Assembly (NCBI GenBank): GCA_045587545.1
Contig: JAZNCN010000010.1
Coordinates: 62,001-126,000, forward strand
DNA: 64,000 nt
Direction: 5' to 3'
Origin: Caccoplasma_A sp045587545
GTDB taxonomy: Bacteria; Bacteroidota; Bacteroidia; Bacteroidales; G3-4614
This document shows positions 1 to 8,904 of this stretch, piece after piece. Each line of letters starts with the position of its first letter. Position 1 is the first letter of the stretch. A model generated the notes under the pieces. The model was not told where the DNA came from. It made no database searches and was given only the letters and a program-made list of their open reading frames with translations. The position numbers and the translations under genes are program-made.

Positions 1-909
1 ATACAAATTGATATGCAGTTGGCTGTAGCACGCCAAACATTAACAAAAAACATAGTAACCATATTTGATAAATTAAAACTAAATATTGAAGGTTTCATTT
101 TATCAAGTAAAGCAGACGCAGAAGCTGTTTTAAAAATGGAGGACAAAGAGAATGGTTGCGTTTTGGTTAATTTCGGAGGAGGAACAACAGAAGTTTCAAT
201 ATACCACCAGGGATTCTTAAGACAACTTACAACAATCCCGTTAGGAGGCAAAAATATAACTCAAGATATTATGTCTCTCGGACTTGTTAGCGATGAAGCT
301 GAAAGATTTAAGATATCATTAGGAAGCGCTCTTTTAAGTACAGGCGAACAATTAAAAGGCTACACACTTGATGCCCAAGGGAAAGGGCCTATTAAGCCTA
401 AGGATTTGAACAGAATAACAGTTGCTCGCATTGAAGAGATAGTAGCCAATGTAGTTAATCAGATAAAAGAATCAGGATACAAATCTGAATTAAAAGGAGG
501 TATTATAATAACAGGAGAAGCATCTCAATTAAAAGATCTACCTGAATTATTGCGCAAAGAGGCAGGAATGGAAGTCCGATGCGGAACAATGTCAGACAAA
601 ATTATAGCTGACCAAGATTTAAATATACAATTAACAACATATTCTCAAACAATAGGAATGCTGTTAATAGCAACCGAATCAATAGCATCACCCTCAAAAG
701 AGGGAAATAAAGAGGGCTGGTGGCCATGGAAAAAGGCAAAGAAAGAGGAGAAAAAGAGAGAAGATACAAAGCCCATTGAAGCGCCAAAACCAAAACCTGA
801 AAAAGCTAAAAAAGAACAGCCCCAAGAAAAAAGAGAAGGTCTTTTCGATACAATTCAAAAGCAAGTTATAAAATATATGACAGAAGATAATAACGAAAAG
901 ATAAGCTAA
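1..909 (+). CDS. ftsA: FtsA, C-terminal part (cell division actin-like ATPase)
   Basis: The reading frame is open from the first base, so the N-terminus lies outside the window; 302 residues are visible. FtsA is the actin-fold protein that tethers FtsZ filaments to the inner membrane. The phosphate-2 loop of the actin/Hsp70 fold is visible as VNFGGGTTEVS near visible residue 55, and IITGEASQL near 163 matches the adenosine-binding stretch. A low-complexity Lys/Glu/Pro linker (about residues 240-275) leads to a C-terminal amphipathic helix (EGLFDTIQKQVIKYM), the usual membrane-targeting sequence. ftsZ follows closely, the normal dcw-cluster order. The identification is secure; the start is not in view. 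Confidence 0.95.
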   Translation: MQIDMQLAVARQTLTKNIVTIFDKLKLNIEGFILSSKADAEAVLKMEDKENGCVLVNFGGGTTEVSIYHQGFLRQLTTIPLGGKNITQDIMSLGLVSDEAERFKISLGSALLSTGEQLKGYTLDAQGKGPIKPKDLNRITVARIEEIVANVVNQIKESGYKSELKGGIIITGEASQLKDLPELLRKEAGMEVRCGTMSDKIIADQDLNIQLTTYSQTIGMLLIATESIASPSKEGNKEGWWPWKKAKKEEKKREDTKPIEAPKPKPEKAKKEQPQEKREGLFDTIQKQVIKYMTEDNNEKIS

Positions 910-954
910 CATAATAAAAAAGATTTGCAAATTAGTAAAAGCATACAACACTAT

Positions 955-2271
955 ATGGAAGAAAACAGACTCTTTTCAGACTCGGCAATTGTTGACCCAT
1001 TTGACAATTTAAGTAACTCTACAGCTCCCATAATTAAAGTTATAGGAGTAGGAGGAGGAGGAGGCAATGCAGTTTCTCATATGTACAAAACTGGAATTAC
1101 AGATGTTGAATTTGTATTGTGTAATACCGACCGTCAAGCCATGGTTAAATCAGAAATTCCTACCAAAGTTCAGATAGGGAAAGGACTTGGAGCAGGAGGA
1201 AATCCTGAAGAGGGACGACGCATTGCAGAAGATAACATTGATCAAATAGAGAGTATCTTTGACAGCAACACGCGAATGGTATTTATCACTGCCGGAATGG
1301 GAGGAGGAACAGGAACAGGAGCCGCTCCCGTTGTTGCACGTGTAGCACGCGATAAGGGATTACTAACAATAGGTATTGTAACAATTCCATTCCTTTTTGA
1401 ACGTATCAATAAAATTAAACTTGCATGGCAAGGAGTTGAAGAGATGCGTAAAAATGTTGATGCACTCTTAATAATAAATAATGAGCGCCTTCGCGAAATA
1501 TATCCCGACCTCAACTTTATGAACGCCTTTGCAAAAGCCGATGACACCCTAACCAATGCAGCAAAAAGTGTAGCAGAACTAATTACAGTTGAAGGTAAAA
1601 TAAACCTTGACTTTGCCGATGTTTACAATACGCTCAAAGACGGAGGAGTTGCAATAATGAGTACAGGATATGGCGAAGGAGAAAAACGCATATCAAACGC
1701 ATTTGAATCAGCATTACAATCTCCATTATTAAAAGAGGGAGACGTTAACAATGCAAAACGAGTACTATTCAATCTGTACATATCTTCTGAAGGAGAGAAC
1801 CCTGTAACAATGGCTGAAATTTCAGAAGTAAACTCATTTATGGAACGTTTCGGTAATGACGTAAATGTAATATGGGGTTACGCCATTGACAATACATTAG
1901 GAGATAAAGTAAGAGTAACACTTCTTGCAACCGGATTTAACGTAGATTCATCTATCCCGACATCAACATCGGTTCAACCGGAGAAATCAACAGTTGCTCC
2001 TGTTCGTACAGAAAATGATATAATAACTGAAGTTTATGGGACAACCGCAGAAGACAGAGTCTTTATGGAAAATGTAAGAAGTTCATATGTACTATTCTCG
2101 TTAGAGGAGATGGACGACGATGCATTTATTGATAAAGTTATGAAGGCTCCTGCATATTCGCGCCCTGCAAATTTTAAACAGCAGATAAGAGGGACAGAGA
2201 CACAATCAGAAACCGAAGATATTAATGTTCCTCAACCCAATACAAACAACGGGAAACCCATTATATTTTAA
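955..2271 (+). CDS. ftsZ: FtsZ, cell division tubulin homologue
   Basis: 438 residues from the ATG chosen here. FtsZ is the GTPase that polymerises into the cytokinetic Z-ring at midcell. The glycine-rich nucleotide loop (GVGGGGGNAV) starts near residue 31 and the tubulin signature GGGTGTGAAP near 117; the synergy-loop region (NDVNVIWGYAID) is present. The tail after about residue 330 is variable, as in the family. A TTG at 925 in the same frame would add ten residues without recognisable homology. The ATG at 955 is preferred, but the TTG cannot be excluded. It lies 45 bp after ftsA and is probably co-transcribed with it. Unusually, the protein ends GKPIIF rather than with an obvious canonical FtsZ tail peptide. 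Confidence 0.96.
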   Translation: MEENRLFSDSAIVDPFDNLSNSTAPIIKVIGVGGGGGNAVSHMYKTGITDVEFVLCNTDRQAMVKSEIPTKVQIGKGLGAGGNPEEGRRIAEDNIDQIESIFDSNTRMVFITAGMGGGTGTGAAPVVARVARDKGLLTIGIVTIPFLFERINKIKLAWQGVEEMRKNVDALLIINNERLREIYPDLNFMNAFAKADDTLTNAAKSVAELITVEGKINLDFADVYNTLKDGGVAIMSTGYGEGEKRISNAFESALQSPLLKEGDVNNAKRVLFNLYISSEGENPVTMAEISEVNSFMERFGNDVNVIWGYAIDNTLGDKVRVTLLATGFNVDSSIPTSTSVQPEKSTVAPVRTENDIITEVYGTTAEDRVFMENVRSSYVLFSLEEMDDDAFIDKVMKAPAYSRPANFKQQIRGTETQSETEDINVPQPNTNNGKPIIF

Positions 2272-2281
2272 ATACGAGATT

Positions 2282-2734
2282 ATGAATATATTTGATAAAA
2301 TAAGTGAAGGTATTAAAGAGGCTATGAAAGCCAAAGACCAAGTACGCCTTGACACCCTCAGAGCAATAAAAAAAGAGTTTATTGAAGCAAAAACCGCAAA
2401 AGGAGCAGACGGAGAATTAAATGACGAAACCGCCATGAAAATTCTTGTGAAGATGGTTAAACAACGCAAAGAAGGAGCAGAAATATTTGCAGCAAATAAC
2501 CGTGCAGATATAGCAGAACTAAATCTTGCCGAAGCAAAAATCATTGAAGAGTTCCTACCAAAGCAACTTACAGCCGAGGAACTTGAAGAGGCTCTTAAAG
2601 CAATAATATCAAAAGTAGGTGCTACATCGCCACAACAAATGGGAATGGTTATGGGAATAGCAACAAAAGAGTTGGCAGGACGTGCAGAAGGAAAACTTAT
2701 TTCAGCAAAAGTAAAAGAGTTACTATCAAAATAA
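2282..2734 (+). CDS. yqeY: GatB/YqeY domain protein
   Basis: 150 residues, the usual length for the YqeY family, which resembles the tail domain of the GatB amidotransferase subunit. Its exact function is unknown; a link to tRNA-dependent amidation has been proposed for the fold. Visible family features are an N-terminal helix (MNIFDKISEGIKEAMKAKD), LDTLRAIKKEFIEA, and the conserved EEFLPKQLTAEE and PQQMGMVMG stretches. The ATG at 2282 lies 10 bp after ftsZ. An in-frame upstream ATG at 2225 lies inside ftsZ and adds non-homologous residues, so it was not used. It is likely co-transcribed with ftsZ, a common Bacteroidales arrangement. Confidence 0.92.
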   Translation: MNIFDKISEGIKEAMKAKDQVRLDTLRAIKKEFIEAKTAKGADGELNDETAMKILVKMVKQRKEGAEIFAANNRADIAELNLAEAKIIEEFLPKQLTAEELEEALKAIISKVGATSPQQMGMVMGIATKELAGRAEGKLISAKVKELLSK

Positions 2735-2756
2735 ACATAAAATAAAGCATAATACT

Positions 2757-4037
2757 ATGTTAACACTTGCAGCAATTAAAGAGAACCCCGACGATATAAT
2801 CCGCCGATTGGCTCGCAAACATTTCGACGCAAAAGAGTTGATAGAAAAAGTAATAGAGATAGACAAAGTACGCCGTACAACACAAGCCGAATTAGATGCT
2901 TCTCTCTCTCAAATAAAGGCTCTATCATCACAAATAGGAATGTTTATGAAGGGAGGAGAGAAAGATAAAGCAGAAGCAGCAAAAGCCGAAGTTGCAACTC
3001 TAAAAGAGAAAACATCTATATTAGACGAAAAGATGACATCGGCTGAAAAGGAGATAACAGATATACTTTTAACTATCCCCAACACTCCCTGCGACCTTGT
3101 TCCCGACGGAAAAACAGCAGAAGATAATCTCGTTGTTAAAGAGGGAGGTAAAATGCCCAATCTCTCAGAAGAAGCACTTCCCCATTGGGAATTGGCAAAA
3201 ATATATGACCTAATTGATTTTGAATTGGGAGTTAAAATATCGGGAGCAGGATTTCCTGTATATAAAGGGAATGGAGCAAGATTACAACGTGCATTAATAA
3301 ACTTCTTCCTTGACAATGCACGCGAAGCAGGATACTTAGAAGTTCAACCTCCATACGTAGTTAACGCCGCATCAGGATATGGTACAGGACAATTACCCGA
3401 TAAAGAGGGACAAATGTACCACTGCACCGAGGACGATTTATATCTAATTCCAACAGCCGAAGTACCTGTAACAAACATCTACCGCGATGTAATTCTTGAC
3501 GAGAAAGATTTACCTTGCAAAAATACAGCATACTCAGCATGTTTCCGCCGCGAAGCAGGTTCATACGGAAAAGATGTCCGCGGATTAAACCGTCTACACC
3601 AATTTGACAAGGTAGAGATAGTTCGCATTGAAAAACCAGAGAACTCTTATGCCGCACTTGACGAGATGGTAGCATACGTACAAACATTGGTTGAAAAATT
3701 GGAGTTACCTTGGCACATACTTCGTTTATGTGGTGGAGATATGAGCTTTACATCGGCATTAACATACGATTTTGAAGTATATTCAGCAGCACAAAAACGT
3801 TGGTTAGAGGTATCGTCAGTATCAAACTTTGAAAGTTACCAATCAAACCGATTAAAATGCCGTTTCCGCGGAGGAGATAAAAAAACCCAATTAGTACACA
3901 CACTTAACGGTAGTGCCTTAGCACTTCCGCGTATAGTAGCTGCACTATTAGAGAATAACCAAACCCCTGAAGGCATAAGAATACCCAAAGCGCTTGTACC
4001 ATATATGGGAGGAATGGAGATGATAACAAAACCCTAA
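2757..4037 (+). CDS. serS: Seryl-tRNA synthetase
   Basis: 426 residues, full length. It charges tRNA-Ser with serine using ATP in the cytoplasm. The N-terminal helical hairpin (about residues 25-110, rich in Lys/Glu/Ala) is the tRNA-binding coiled coil. The class II core follows: motif 2 FRREAGSYGKDVRG near 262 and motif 3 TLNGSALALPRIVAA near 381, with the TAEVP loop that positions serine near 233. It begins 22 bp after yqeY and is probably the last gene of the division-cluster operon. Confidence 0.97.
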   Translation: MLTLAAIKENPDDIIRRLARKHFDAKELIEKVIEIDKVRRTTQAELDASLSQIKALSSQIGMFMKGGEKDKAEAAKAEVATLKEKTSILDEKMTSAEKEITDILLTIPNTPCDLVPDGKTAEDNLVVKEGGKMPNLSEEALPHWELAKIYDLIDFELGVKISGAGFPVYKGNGARLQRALINFFLDNAREAGYLEVQPPYVVNAASGYGTGQLPDKEGQMYHCTEDDLYLIPTAEVPVTNIYRDVILDEKDLPCKNTAYSACFRREAGSYGKDVRGLNRLHQFDKVEIVRIEKPENSYAALDEMVAYVQTLVEKLELPWHILRLCGGDMSFTSALTYDFEVYSAAQKRWLEVSSVSNFESYQSNRLKCRFRGGDKKTQLVHTLNGSALALPRIVAALLENNQTPEGIRIPKALVPYMGGMEMITKP

Positions 4038-4072
4038 AACGGTATAAATAATATAAATTCATCTAAAATGAG

Positions 4073-4080
4073 TATCTTTG
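4073..4080 (+). promoter_or_regulatory. Bacteroidota -7 promoter element before ychF
   Basis: TATCTTTG matches the Bacteroidota primary-sigma -7 consensus TAnnTTTG exactly. It lies 85 bp before ychF in the gap after serS. No good TTTG -33 element is seen at the right distance. Confidence 0.5.
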
Positions 4081-4164
4081 CAACAGAAATCAAGCAGAGA
4101 TACTCTTTTTATAAATGATATCTCATATTAAATTAGAAACAAAACATTAAAACAGATTATAATT

Positions 4165-5268
4165 ATGGCATTACAATGCGGAATCGTCGGACTACCCAAC
4201 GTTGGCAAATCAACACTTTTCAATTGCTTATCAAATGCAAAAGCACAAGCAGCAAACTTCCCTTTCTGTACCATTGAACCCAATGTGGGAGTAATAACCG
4301 TTCCTGACGAACGTTTAAACAAATTGGCTGAAATTGTAAAACCTCAAAGAATAGTACCAACAACTGTTGAGATAGTTGATATTGCAGGACTTGTAAAAGG
4401 AGCAAGTAAAGGAGAAGGATTAGGGAACAAATTCTTGGCAAATATCCGCGAGACAGATGCCATATTACATGTTTTACGATGCTTTGACGATGATAATATT
4501 ACCCACGTTGACGGCACAATAGACCCGGTAAGAGATAAAGAAATTATTGATTACGAATTACAAATCCGCGACTTGGAGACTGTTGAGACCCGCCTATCAA
4601 AAGTTCAAAAACAGGCACAAACAGGAGGAGACAAAAATGCAAAACTTGCATGCGATGTTCTTTTGGCATACAAAGCAGCTCTTGAGCAAGGCAAACCTGC
4701 AAGAAGCGTAGAGTTTGAGACAAAAGATGAACAAAAAGTTGCACGTGAACTATTCCTTCTGACATCAAAACCAGTATTGTATGTATGCAATGTTGACGAA
4801 GCATCGGCAGCAAACGGGAATAAATATGTTGAAGCCGTTAGAGAAGCCATAAAAGAAGAGAATGCTGAATTATTAATAGTATCTGCTAAAATAGAGTCTG
4901 AGATTGCAGAATTTGAAACATACGAGGAGCGCCAAATGTTCCTGGAGGAGATAGGATTAAAAGAGTCAGGAATGGCACGCCTTATACAATCAGCCTATCG
5001 TCTTTTAAACCTTGAAACATATATAACAGCAGGAGAGCCTGAAGTTAGAGCATGGACATACCGCAAAGGAAGCAAGGCTCCACAATGTGCAGGAGTAATA
5101 CATACTGACTTTGAAAAGGGATTTATCCGTGCCGAAGTAATAAAATATGAGGACTATATAAAATATGGTTCAGAAGCAGCCTGCAGAGAAGCCGGAAAGA
5201 TAAGTATAGAAGGGAAAGAGTATATTGTACAAGACGGAGATATAATGCACTTCCGTTTTAACGTATAA
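4165..5268 (+). CDS. ychF: YchF/OLA1-family redox-linked GTPase/ATPase
   Basis: 367 residues, family length. YchF is a universally conserved Obg-related P-loop NTPase that binds ribosomes and usually prefers ATP. The Walker A loop GLPNVGKST is at residues 8-16 and G3 DIAG near 72. The G4 position reads CNVDE (about 209) instead of NKxD, the hallmark of this family. The TGS domain is C-terminal, with IHTDFEKGFIRAEVI near 312. It heads a tight run (ychF, LOG-family gene, DUF4271) with 8-bp gaps and has its own promoter-like element upstream. Confidence 0.96.
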   Translation: MALQCGIVGLPNVGKSTLFNCLSNAKAQAANFPFCTIEPNVGVITVPDERLNKLAEIVKPQRIVPTTVEIVDIAGLVKGASKGEGLGNKFLANIRETDAILHVLRCFDDDNITHVDGTIDPVRDKEIIDYELQIRDLETVETRLSKVQKQAQTGGDKNAKLACDVLLAYKAALEQGKPARSVEFETKDEQKVARELFLLTSKPVLYVCNVDEASAANGNKYVEAVREAIKEENAELLIVSAKIESEIAEFETYEERQMFLEEIGLKESGMARLIQSAYRLLNLETYITAGEPEVRAWTYRKGSKAPQCAGVIHTDFEKGFIRAEVIKYEDYIKYGSEAACREAGKISIEGKEYIVQDGDIMHFRFNV

Positions 5269-5276
5269 AAGAGATT

Positions 5277-5864
5277 ATGTGTCCAAAACAGACCGTATGC
5301 GTATATTGTGCATCAAGTTCAAAGGTTAACAAAAAGTACACCGATGCAGCCTATACTCTTGGGGAATTATGCGCTAAGAAAGGGATAAGGTGCGTATTTG
5401 GATCGGGCAAGACAGGATTAATGGGAGCCCTGGCAAAGGGCGTTATGGAAAATAACGGAGAGATTATAGGAGTAATCCCTGAATTTATGATAGAAGAGGG
5501 GTGGGGAAACGAGAAGCTGACACATGTTGAGGTAACCCCCACAATGCACCGCCGAAAAGAGATTATGGCAGAACTTGCCGATGCAGCAATAGCAATGCCT
5601 GGAGGATGCGGGACATTAGAAGAGCTACTTGAAATTATAACATGGAAACAATTAGGGCTCTTCTCGGGACCAATAATAATCTTAAACATAAACAATTATT
5701 ATACCCCACTAATTACTATGCTTGAACAAGCCATAGAGCAACAATTTATGAGAGAAGAGCATCGAGCTATATGGCAAGTGGTTGATACCCCGCATAAGGC
5801 ATTAAAAGCAATTGAAGAAAATACTTTTTGGTGCAATAACGCAAGGGAAATTGCTGCATTATAA
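5277..5864 (+). CDS. LOG-family protein (TIGR00730; cytokinin-type phosphoribohydrolase fold)
   Basis: 195 residues. Members hydrolyse nucleoside 5'-monophosphates to free base and ribose 5-phosphate; the plant LOG enzymes activate cytokinins, while the bacterial role is usually unknown. The signature PGGCGTLEELLE (from about residue 107) with ITWKQLGLF downstream is intact, and CVYCASSS and GSGKTGLMGA near the N-terminus form the Rossmann-like phosphate site. It starts 8 bp after ychF. The family assignment is firm; substrate specificity is not established. Confidence 0.9.
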   Translation: MCPKQTVCVYCASSSKVNKKYTDAAYTLGELCAKKGIRCVFGSGKTGLMGALAKGVMENNGEIIGVIPEFMIEEGWGNEKLTHVEVTPTMHRRKEIMAELADAAIAMPGGCGTLEELLEIITWKQLGLFSGPIIILNINNYYTPLITMLEQAIEQQFMREEHRAIWQVVDTPHKALKAIEENTFWCNNAREIAAL

Positions 5865-5872
5865 CTAAATTT

Positions 5873-6679
5873 ATGAAAGAAAAAGAGCAAATAACAACTT
5901 CCCTTCAAGAGGATACAATCATAAATAACATTGAGCAGACTATTTTATATGCCGACACCTCCTCATATAAAAAATTATATGAAGAAGATACATGTGCAAC
6001 AATGATAGAAGAAGAGGAGGGTTATATTGGAACACCGCGTCCTTACAATAACAACTATAGCAACTCTCTATTTGCATTTCTAATATTTGCACTTTTTATA
6101 ATATCAACAGCAATAGGTCGAAAAAAATTCTCTGTACGCAGATTGTTAAACAACAGAGAGGAGAGCAAAGAAGAGGTCAATCACACAATCATAGATTTAA
6201 TTATTACGATATTACTATGTATCATAACAATGATTACCTCAGCCATAACAATGTTATGGTATATCTCCTTAAATAACGAAACCCTACTTCCAATACTTCC
6301 ATTCAAAGAAATTATGCTTACCACAAGCGGTATAGCAACACTATTTATAATACAAGAAATAGTATTATGGTTAATCGGAGAAGTCTTTTTTACACATAAA
6401 GAAGCAAAACTATTTTGCAAAGAGAATGTTGAATTCTACACAATAATTTCACTAATTTTAACTCCAACCATAATAGCTTCTGCATATATATATTGGCATG
6501 CTAATGTGTTTATTATCACAGCATTAATATTAATATGTTTAATGCGTATTATATACATTCTGCGAAATATTAAAAATTTTAAACACGACATTAGTACAAC
6601 TTGTTATATTATTTTGTACCTTTGCACCGTCGAAATTGTGCCCCTATTCATATTATACAAATGGGCATTAAACAACTGA
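5873..6679 (+). CDS. DUF4271 family integral membrane protein
   Basis: 268 residues of unknown function. The first 58 residues are acidic and polar. About six hydrophobic segments follow (roughly residues 61-80, 105-133, 149-173, 190-208, 211-231 and 243-265), so this is an inner-membrane protein. Its position directly before hemD is the conserved Bacteroidota context of DUF4271, which is the main reason for the family call together with length and topology. It starts 8 bp after the LOG-family gene, indicating co-transcription. A role linked to haem synthesis is suggested only by the neighbour. Confidence 0.72.
   Translation: MKEKEQITTSLQEDTIINNIEQTILYADTSSYKKLYEEDTCATMIEEEEGYIGTPRPYNNNYSNSLFAFLIFALFIISTAIGRKKFSVRRLLNNREESKEEVNHTIIDLIITILLCIITMITSAITMLWYISLNNETLLPILPFKEIMLTTSGIATLFIIQEIVLWLIGEVFFTHKEAKLFCKENVEFYTIISLILTPTIIASAYIYWHANVFIITALILICLMRIIYILRNIKNFKHDISTTCYIILYLCTVEIVPLFILYKWALNN
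6617..6624 (+). promoter_or_regulatory. Possible internal promoter for hemD
   Basis: TACCTTTG, a match to TAnnTTTG, lies inside the 3' end of the DUF4271 gene and would start a transcript near 6630, ahead of hemD. No TTTG sits at the usual distance upstream. Confidence 0.4.
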
Positions 6680-6749
6680 TAATGTGTTCAGTAAAATTTC
6701 GAACGAGAAGATAAAACCTTTTATAAATACTATAAAAATAAGCTGTACC

Positions 6750-7511
6750 GTGTCAAAAGTTAAGAGAATTCTTGTTTCACAACCTCGTCCCGATAACGAA
6801 AAGTCACCATATTTCTCAATTGCCGAGAAATATGGAGTAGAGTTGGTCTTTCGTCCTTTTATTAAAGTAGAAGGAGTAAATGCAAAAGATTTTCGCCAAC
6901 AAAAAGTATATATTGAGCAATATACTGCTATTATATTTACTGCACGCACAGCAATTGATCATTTTTTCAGACTTTGCAAAGAGTTGCGCGTAACCATACC
7001 CGATACGATGAAATATTTCTGTACATCGGAACAAATAGCAAACTATCTTCAAAAATATATACAATACCGCAAACGCAAAGTTAATTTCAGCGAAAACGGA
7101 AAACTTGACGGACTACAAGCACACTTGACACGTCATAAAACAGAAAATTTTCTTTTACCGGTATCTGACGTAAACAACGGAGAATTTCCTTTATTAGATA
7201 AAATAGGTATTAAATATCAAAAAGCCGTAATGTATCGTACAGTTAGTAACGACTTTACCCCTGATGAGGAATTTAACTACGACATGTTGGTATTCTTCAG
7301 CCCTGCAGGAATAAATTCGCTACTAAAGAACTTTCCAAATTTTGAGCAAGGAGATATAAGAATAGGAACATTAGGCTCAACAACAGCAAAAGCTGTTACA
7401 GACGCCGGCTTACGCTTAGATGTATCAGCTCCCACACCGGAAGCACCCTCAATAACAGTGGCAATTGAGAACTTCTTGAAAGAGCAAGCCAAAGCAACTA
7501 AAAAGAAATAA
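6750..7511 (+). CDS. hemD: Uroporphyrinogen-III synthase (HemD), Bacteroidota type
   Basis: 253 residues from the GTG chosen here. HemD cyclises hydroxymethylbilane to uroporphyrinogen III for haem and sirohaem synthesis. Family landmarks are ILVSQPRPDNEKSPYF at the start, IFTARTAIDHFF near 74, and the second-domain stretch DMLVFFSPAGINSLLKNFPN near 180. Another GTG at 6684 in the same frame would add 22 residues; the family normally begins just before KRILVSQPRP, so the GTG at 6750 is preferred. The gene sits between DUF4271 and rnpA. The two-domain fold is poorly conserved across bacteria, but this lineage-specific form is recognisable. Confidence 0.85.
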   Translation: MSKVKRILVSQPRPDNEKSPYFSIAEKYGVELVFRPFIKVEGVNAKDFRQQKVYIEQYTAIIFTARTAIDHFFRLCKELRVTIPDTMKYFCTSEQIANYLQKYIQYRKRKVNFSENGKLDGLQAHLTRHKTENFLLPVSDVNNGEFPLLDKIGIKYQKAVMYRTVSNDFTPDEEFNYDMLVFFSPAGINSLLKNFPNFEQGDIRIGTLGSTTAKAVTDAGLRLDVSAPTPEAPSITVAIENFLKEQAKATKKK

Positions 7512-7593
7512 TATTTGCTTTATCCGACAAACAAATAATTAGCAAACGTGTAAGATATTAAAGTGAACTTTATATATTTTACACGTTTATTAC

Positions 7594-7601
7594 TATCTTC
7601 G
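7594..7601 (+). promoter_or_regulatory. -7 promoter element before rnpA
   Basis: TATCTTCG, a one-base variant of TAnnTTTG, ends only 6 bp before the rnpA ATG. A transcript from it would have almost no leader. Confidence 0.45.
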
Positions 7602-7607
7602 CGGTAA

Positions 7608-7988
7608 ATGAAAGAAGAAAAAAAATATTCATTACCACAATCTGAGCGATTACGTGGAAAAAGAAGAATAGACAACCTCTTTGCAAATGCAAAAGGGGTT
7701 TTGTCATACCCATATCGTGCACTTTTCGTTGAAAACGGAACTGACACAAGCGCAATAATGGTTTCAATTCCCAAACGTAAGTTCAAACACGCAGTTGACC
7801 GCAACCTATTACGCCGCCGCACACGAGAAGCATACCGTTTAAATAAATTGCAATTAAGCCAACAATTAAACAATAAAGGATTAGATATTGCTTTACTCTA
7901 TATAGGAGACAAAAAAGAGGAGTTCTCTCTATTGCAAAAAAAAATGTGCGACCTCTTTAATAAAATTGCCGTTAAAGTATGCGAATAA
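7608..7988 (+). CDS. rnpA: Ribonuclease P protein component
   Basis: 126 residues. RnpA is the protein partner of the catalytic RNase P RNA that matures tRNA 5' ends. The RNR motif is visible as RNLLRRRTREAYR (about residues 64-77), preceded by the strand IMVSIPKRKFKHAV. It overlaps yidD by 10 bp, the standard rnpA-yidD coupling. The partner gene rpmH is not adjacent here, as usual in Bacteroidota. Confidence 0.95.
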   Translation: MKEEKKYSLPQSERLRGKRRIDNLFANAKGVLSYPYRALFVENGTDTSAIMVSIPKRKFKHAVDRNLLRRRTREAYRLNKLQLSQQLNNKGLDIALLYIGDKKEEFSLLQKKMCDLFNKIAVKVCE

Positions 7989-8197
7989 TAAGTTACATAT
8001 TGCTGATACCTATATACTTTTATAGGTCATGCATATCACCAATGTTACCTCCTTCGTGCCGTTACACTCCAACCTGTTCGCAATACGCAATAGAAGCAAT
8101 AAAAAAGCACGGACCCTTCAAAGGTTTATGGTTAGCAATTAAAAGGATATTACGCTGCCACCCATGGGGAGGAAGCGGATATGACCCGGTCCCATAG
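7979..8197 (+). CDS. yidD: YidD, membrane protein insertion efficiency factor
   Basis: 72 residues. YidD is a small inner-membrane-associated protein thought to assist YidC-dependent insertion. The diagnostic motif PPSCRYTPTCSQYA (residues 24-37) and the C-terminal CHPWGGSGYDPVP are intact, with an amphipathic N-terminus. Its start lies inside the 3' end of rnpA, indicating translational coupling. Confidence 0.95.
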   Translation: MRIISYILLIPIYFYRSCISPMLPPSCRYTPTCSQYAIEAIKKHGPFKGLWLAIKRILRCHPWGGSGYDPVP

Positions 8198-8208
8198 CTG
8201 AGAATACT

Positions 8209-8844
8209 ATGTATATAAATCTGCATACACACAATAAACAACATAACGAGGATATAGCAATATATAATCTCCAACTACCAAACGAAGAACCGAACAAGCA
8301 TCTCTGTAGCGCGGGACTACACCCTTGGCATATAAATCATGAAAATTATAAAGAAGTCATCAAGAAAATAAAAGAGATAGCTAAGAATAAAGAGGTAGTA
8401 GCAATAGGAGAGTGCGGGCTTGACAAAACATGTACAACTCCTTTTGAACTACAAAAGGAGGCATTTAAAGAGCAAATAGCAATATCAGAAGATGTAGAAA
8501 AACCTGTTATAATACATTGCGTAAAAAGTTATAACGAAATTATAGCTCTAAAAAAAGATATAAAGCCCCTTCAACCATGGATAATTCACGGATTTAGAGG
8601 GAAAGCAGAAACTGCAAAAATGCTATCTGTAGCAGGAATAATAATATCAATAGGAGAGAAGTTTAATCCCGATATAAGACAAACCATCAGCAGCGACAAT
8701 ATATTCATTGAAAGCGACGAAAGTAAACTCCCAATAGATGAGATATATCGGAATATTGCAAATATATGGCATATAACAAGTCATGAATTACAGGAGAGAG
8801 TAGAAAAATTATACAAAAAAGTATTTGTGCAGAAGGCTCGTTAA
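8209..8844 (+). CDS. TatD-family metal-dependent hydrolase
   Basis: 211 residues, shorter than E. coli TatD (about 260). The TIM-barrel amidohydrolase landmarks are present but degenerate: LHTH (residues 5-8) for the first metal ligands, AIGECGLD near 64, IIHCVKSYNE near 102, IIHGFRG near 125, and IESDESKL in place of the usual ETD-x-P motif. TatD proteins are 3'-5' DNases/DNA-repair factors, but short divergent members like this one may act on other substrates. The gene follows yidD by 11 bp. Family call firm, substrate unknown. Confidence 0.85.
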   Translation: MYINLHTHNKQHNEDIAIYNLQLPNEEPNKHLCSAGLHPWHINHENYKEVIKKIKEIAKNKEVVAIGECGLDKTCTTPFELQKEAFKEQIAISEDVEKPVIIHCVKSYNEIIALKKDIKPLQPWIIHGFRGKAETAKMLSVAGIIISIGEKFNPDIRQTISSDNIFIESDESKLPIDEIYRNIANIWHITSHELQERVEKLYKKVFVQKAR

Positions 8845-8856
8845 GAGAAAAATATG

Positions 8857-8864
8857 TAACTTCG
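8857..8864 (+). promoter_or_regulatory. Possible -7 promoter element before tyrS
   Basis: TAACTTCG, a one-base variant of TAnnTTTG, 41 bp before the tyrS ATG in the gap after the TatD-like gene. No -33 element at the right spacing is obvious. Confidence 0.4.
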
Positions 8865-8904
8865 CAAACTCAAATAACGATTAACAATAAAAACAATATA
8901 GAAA

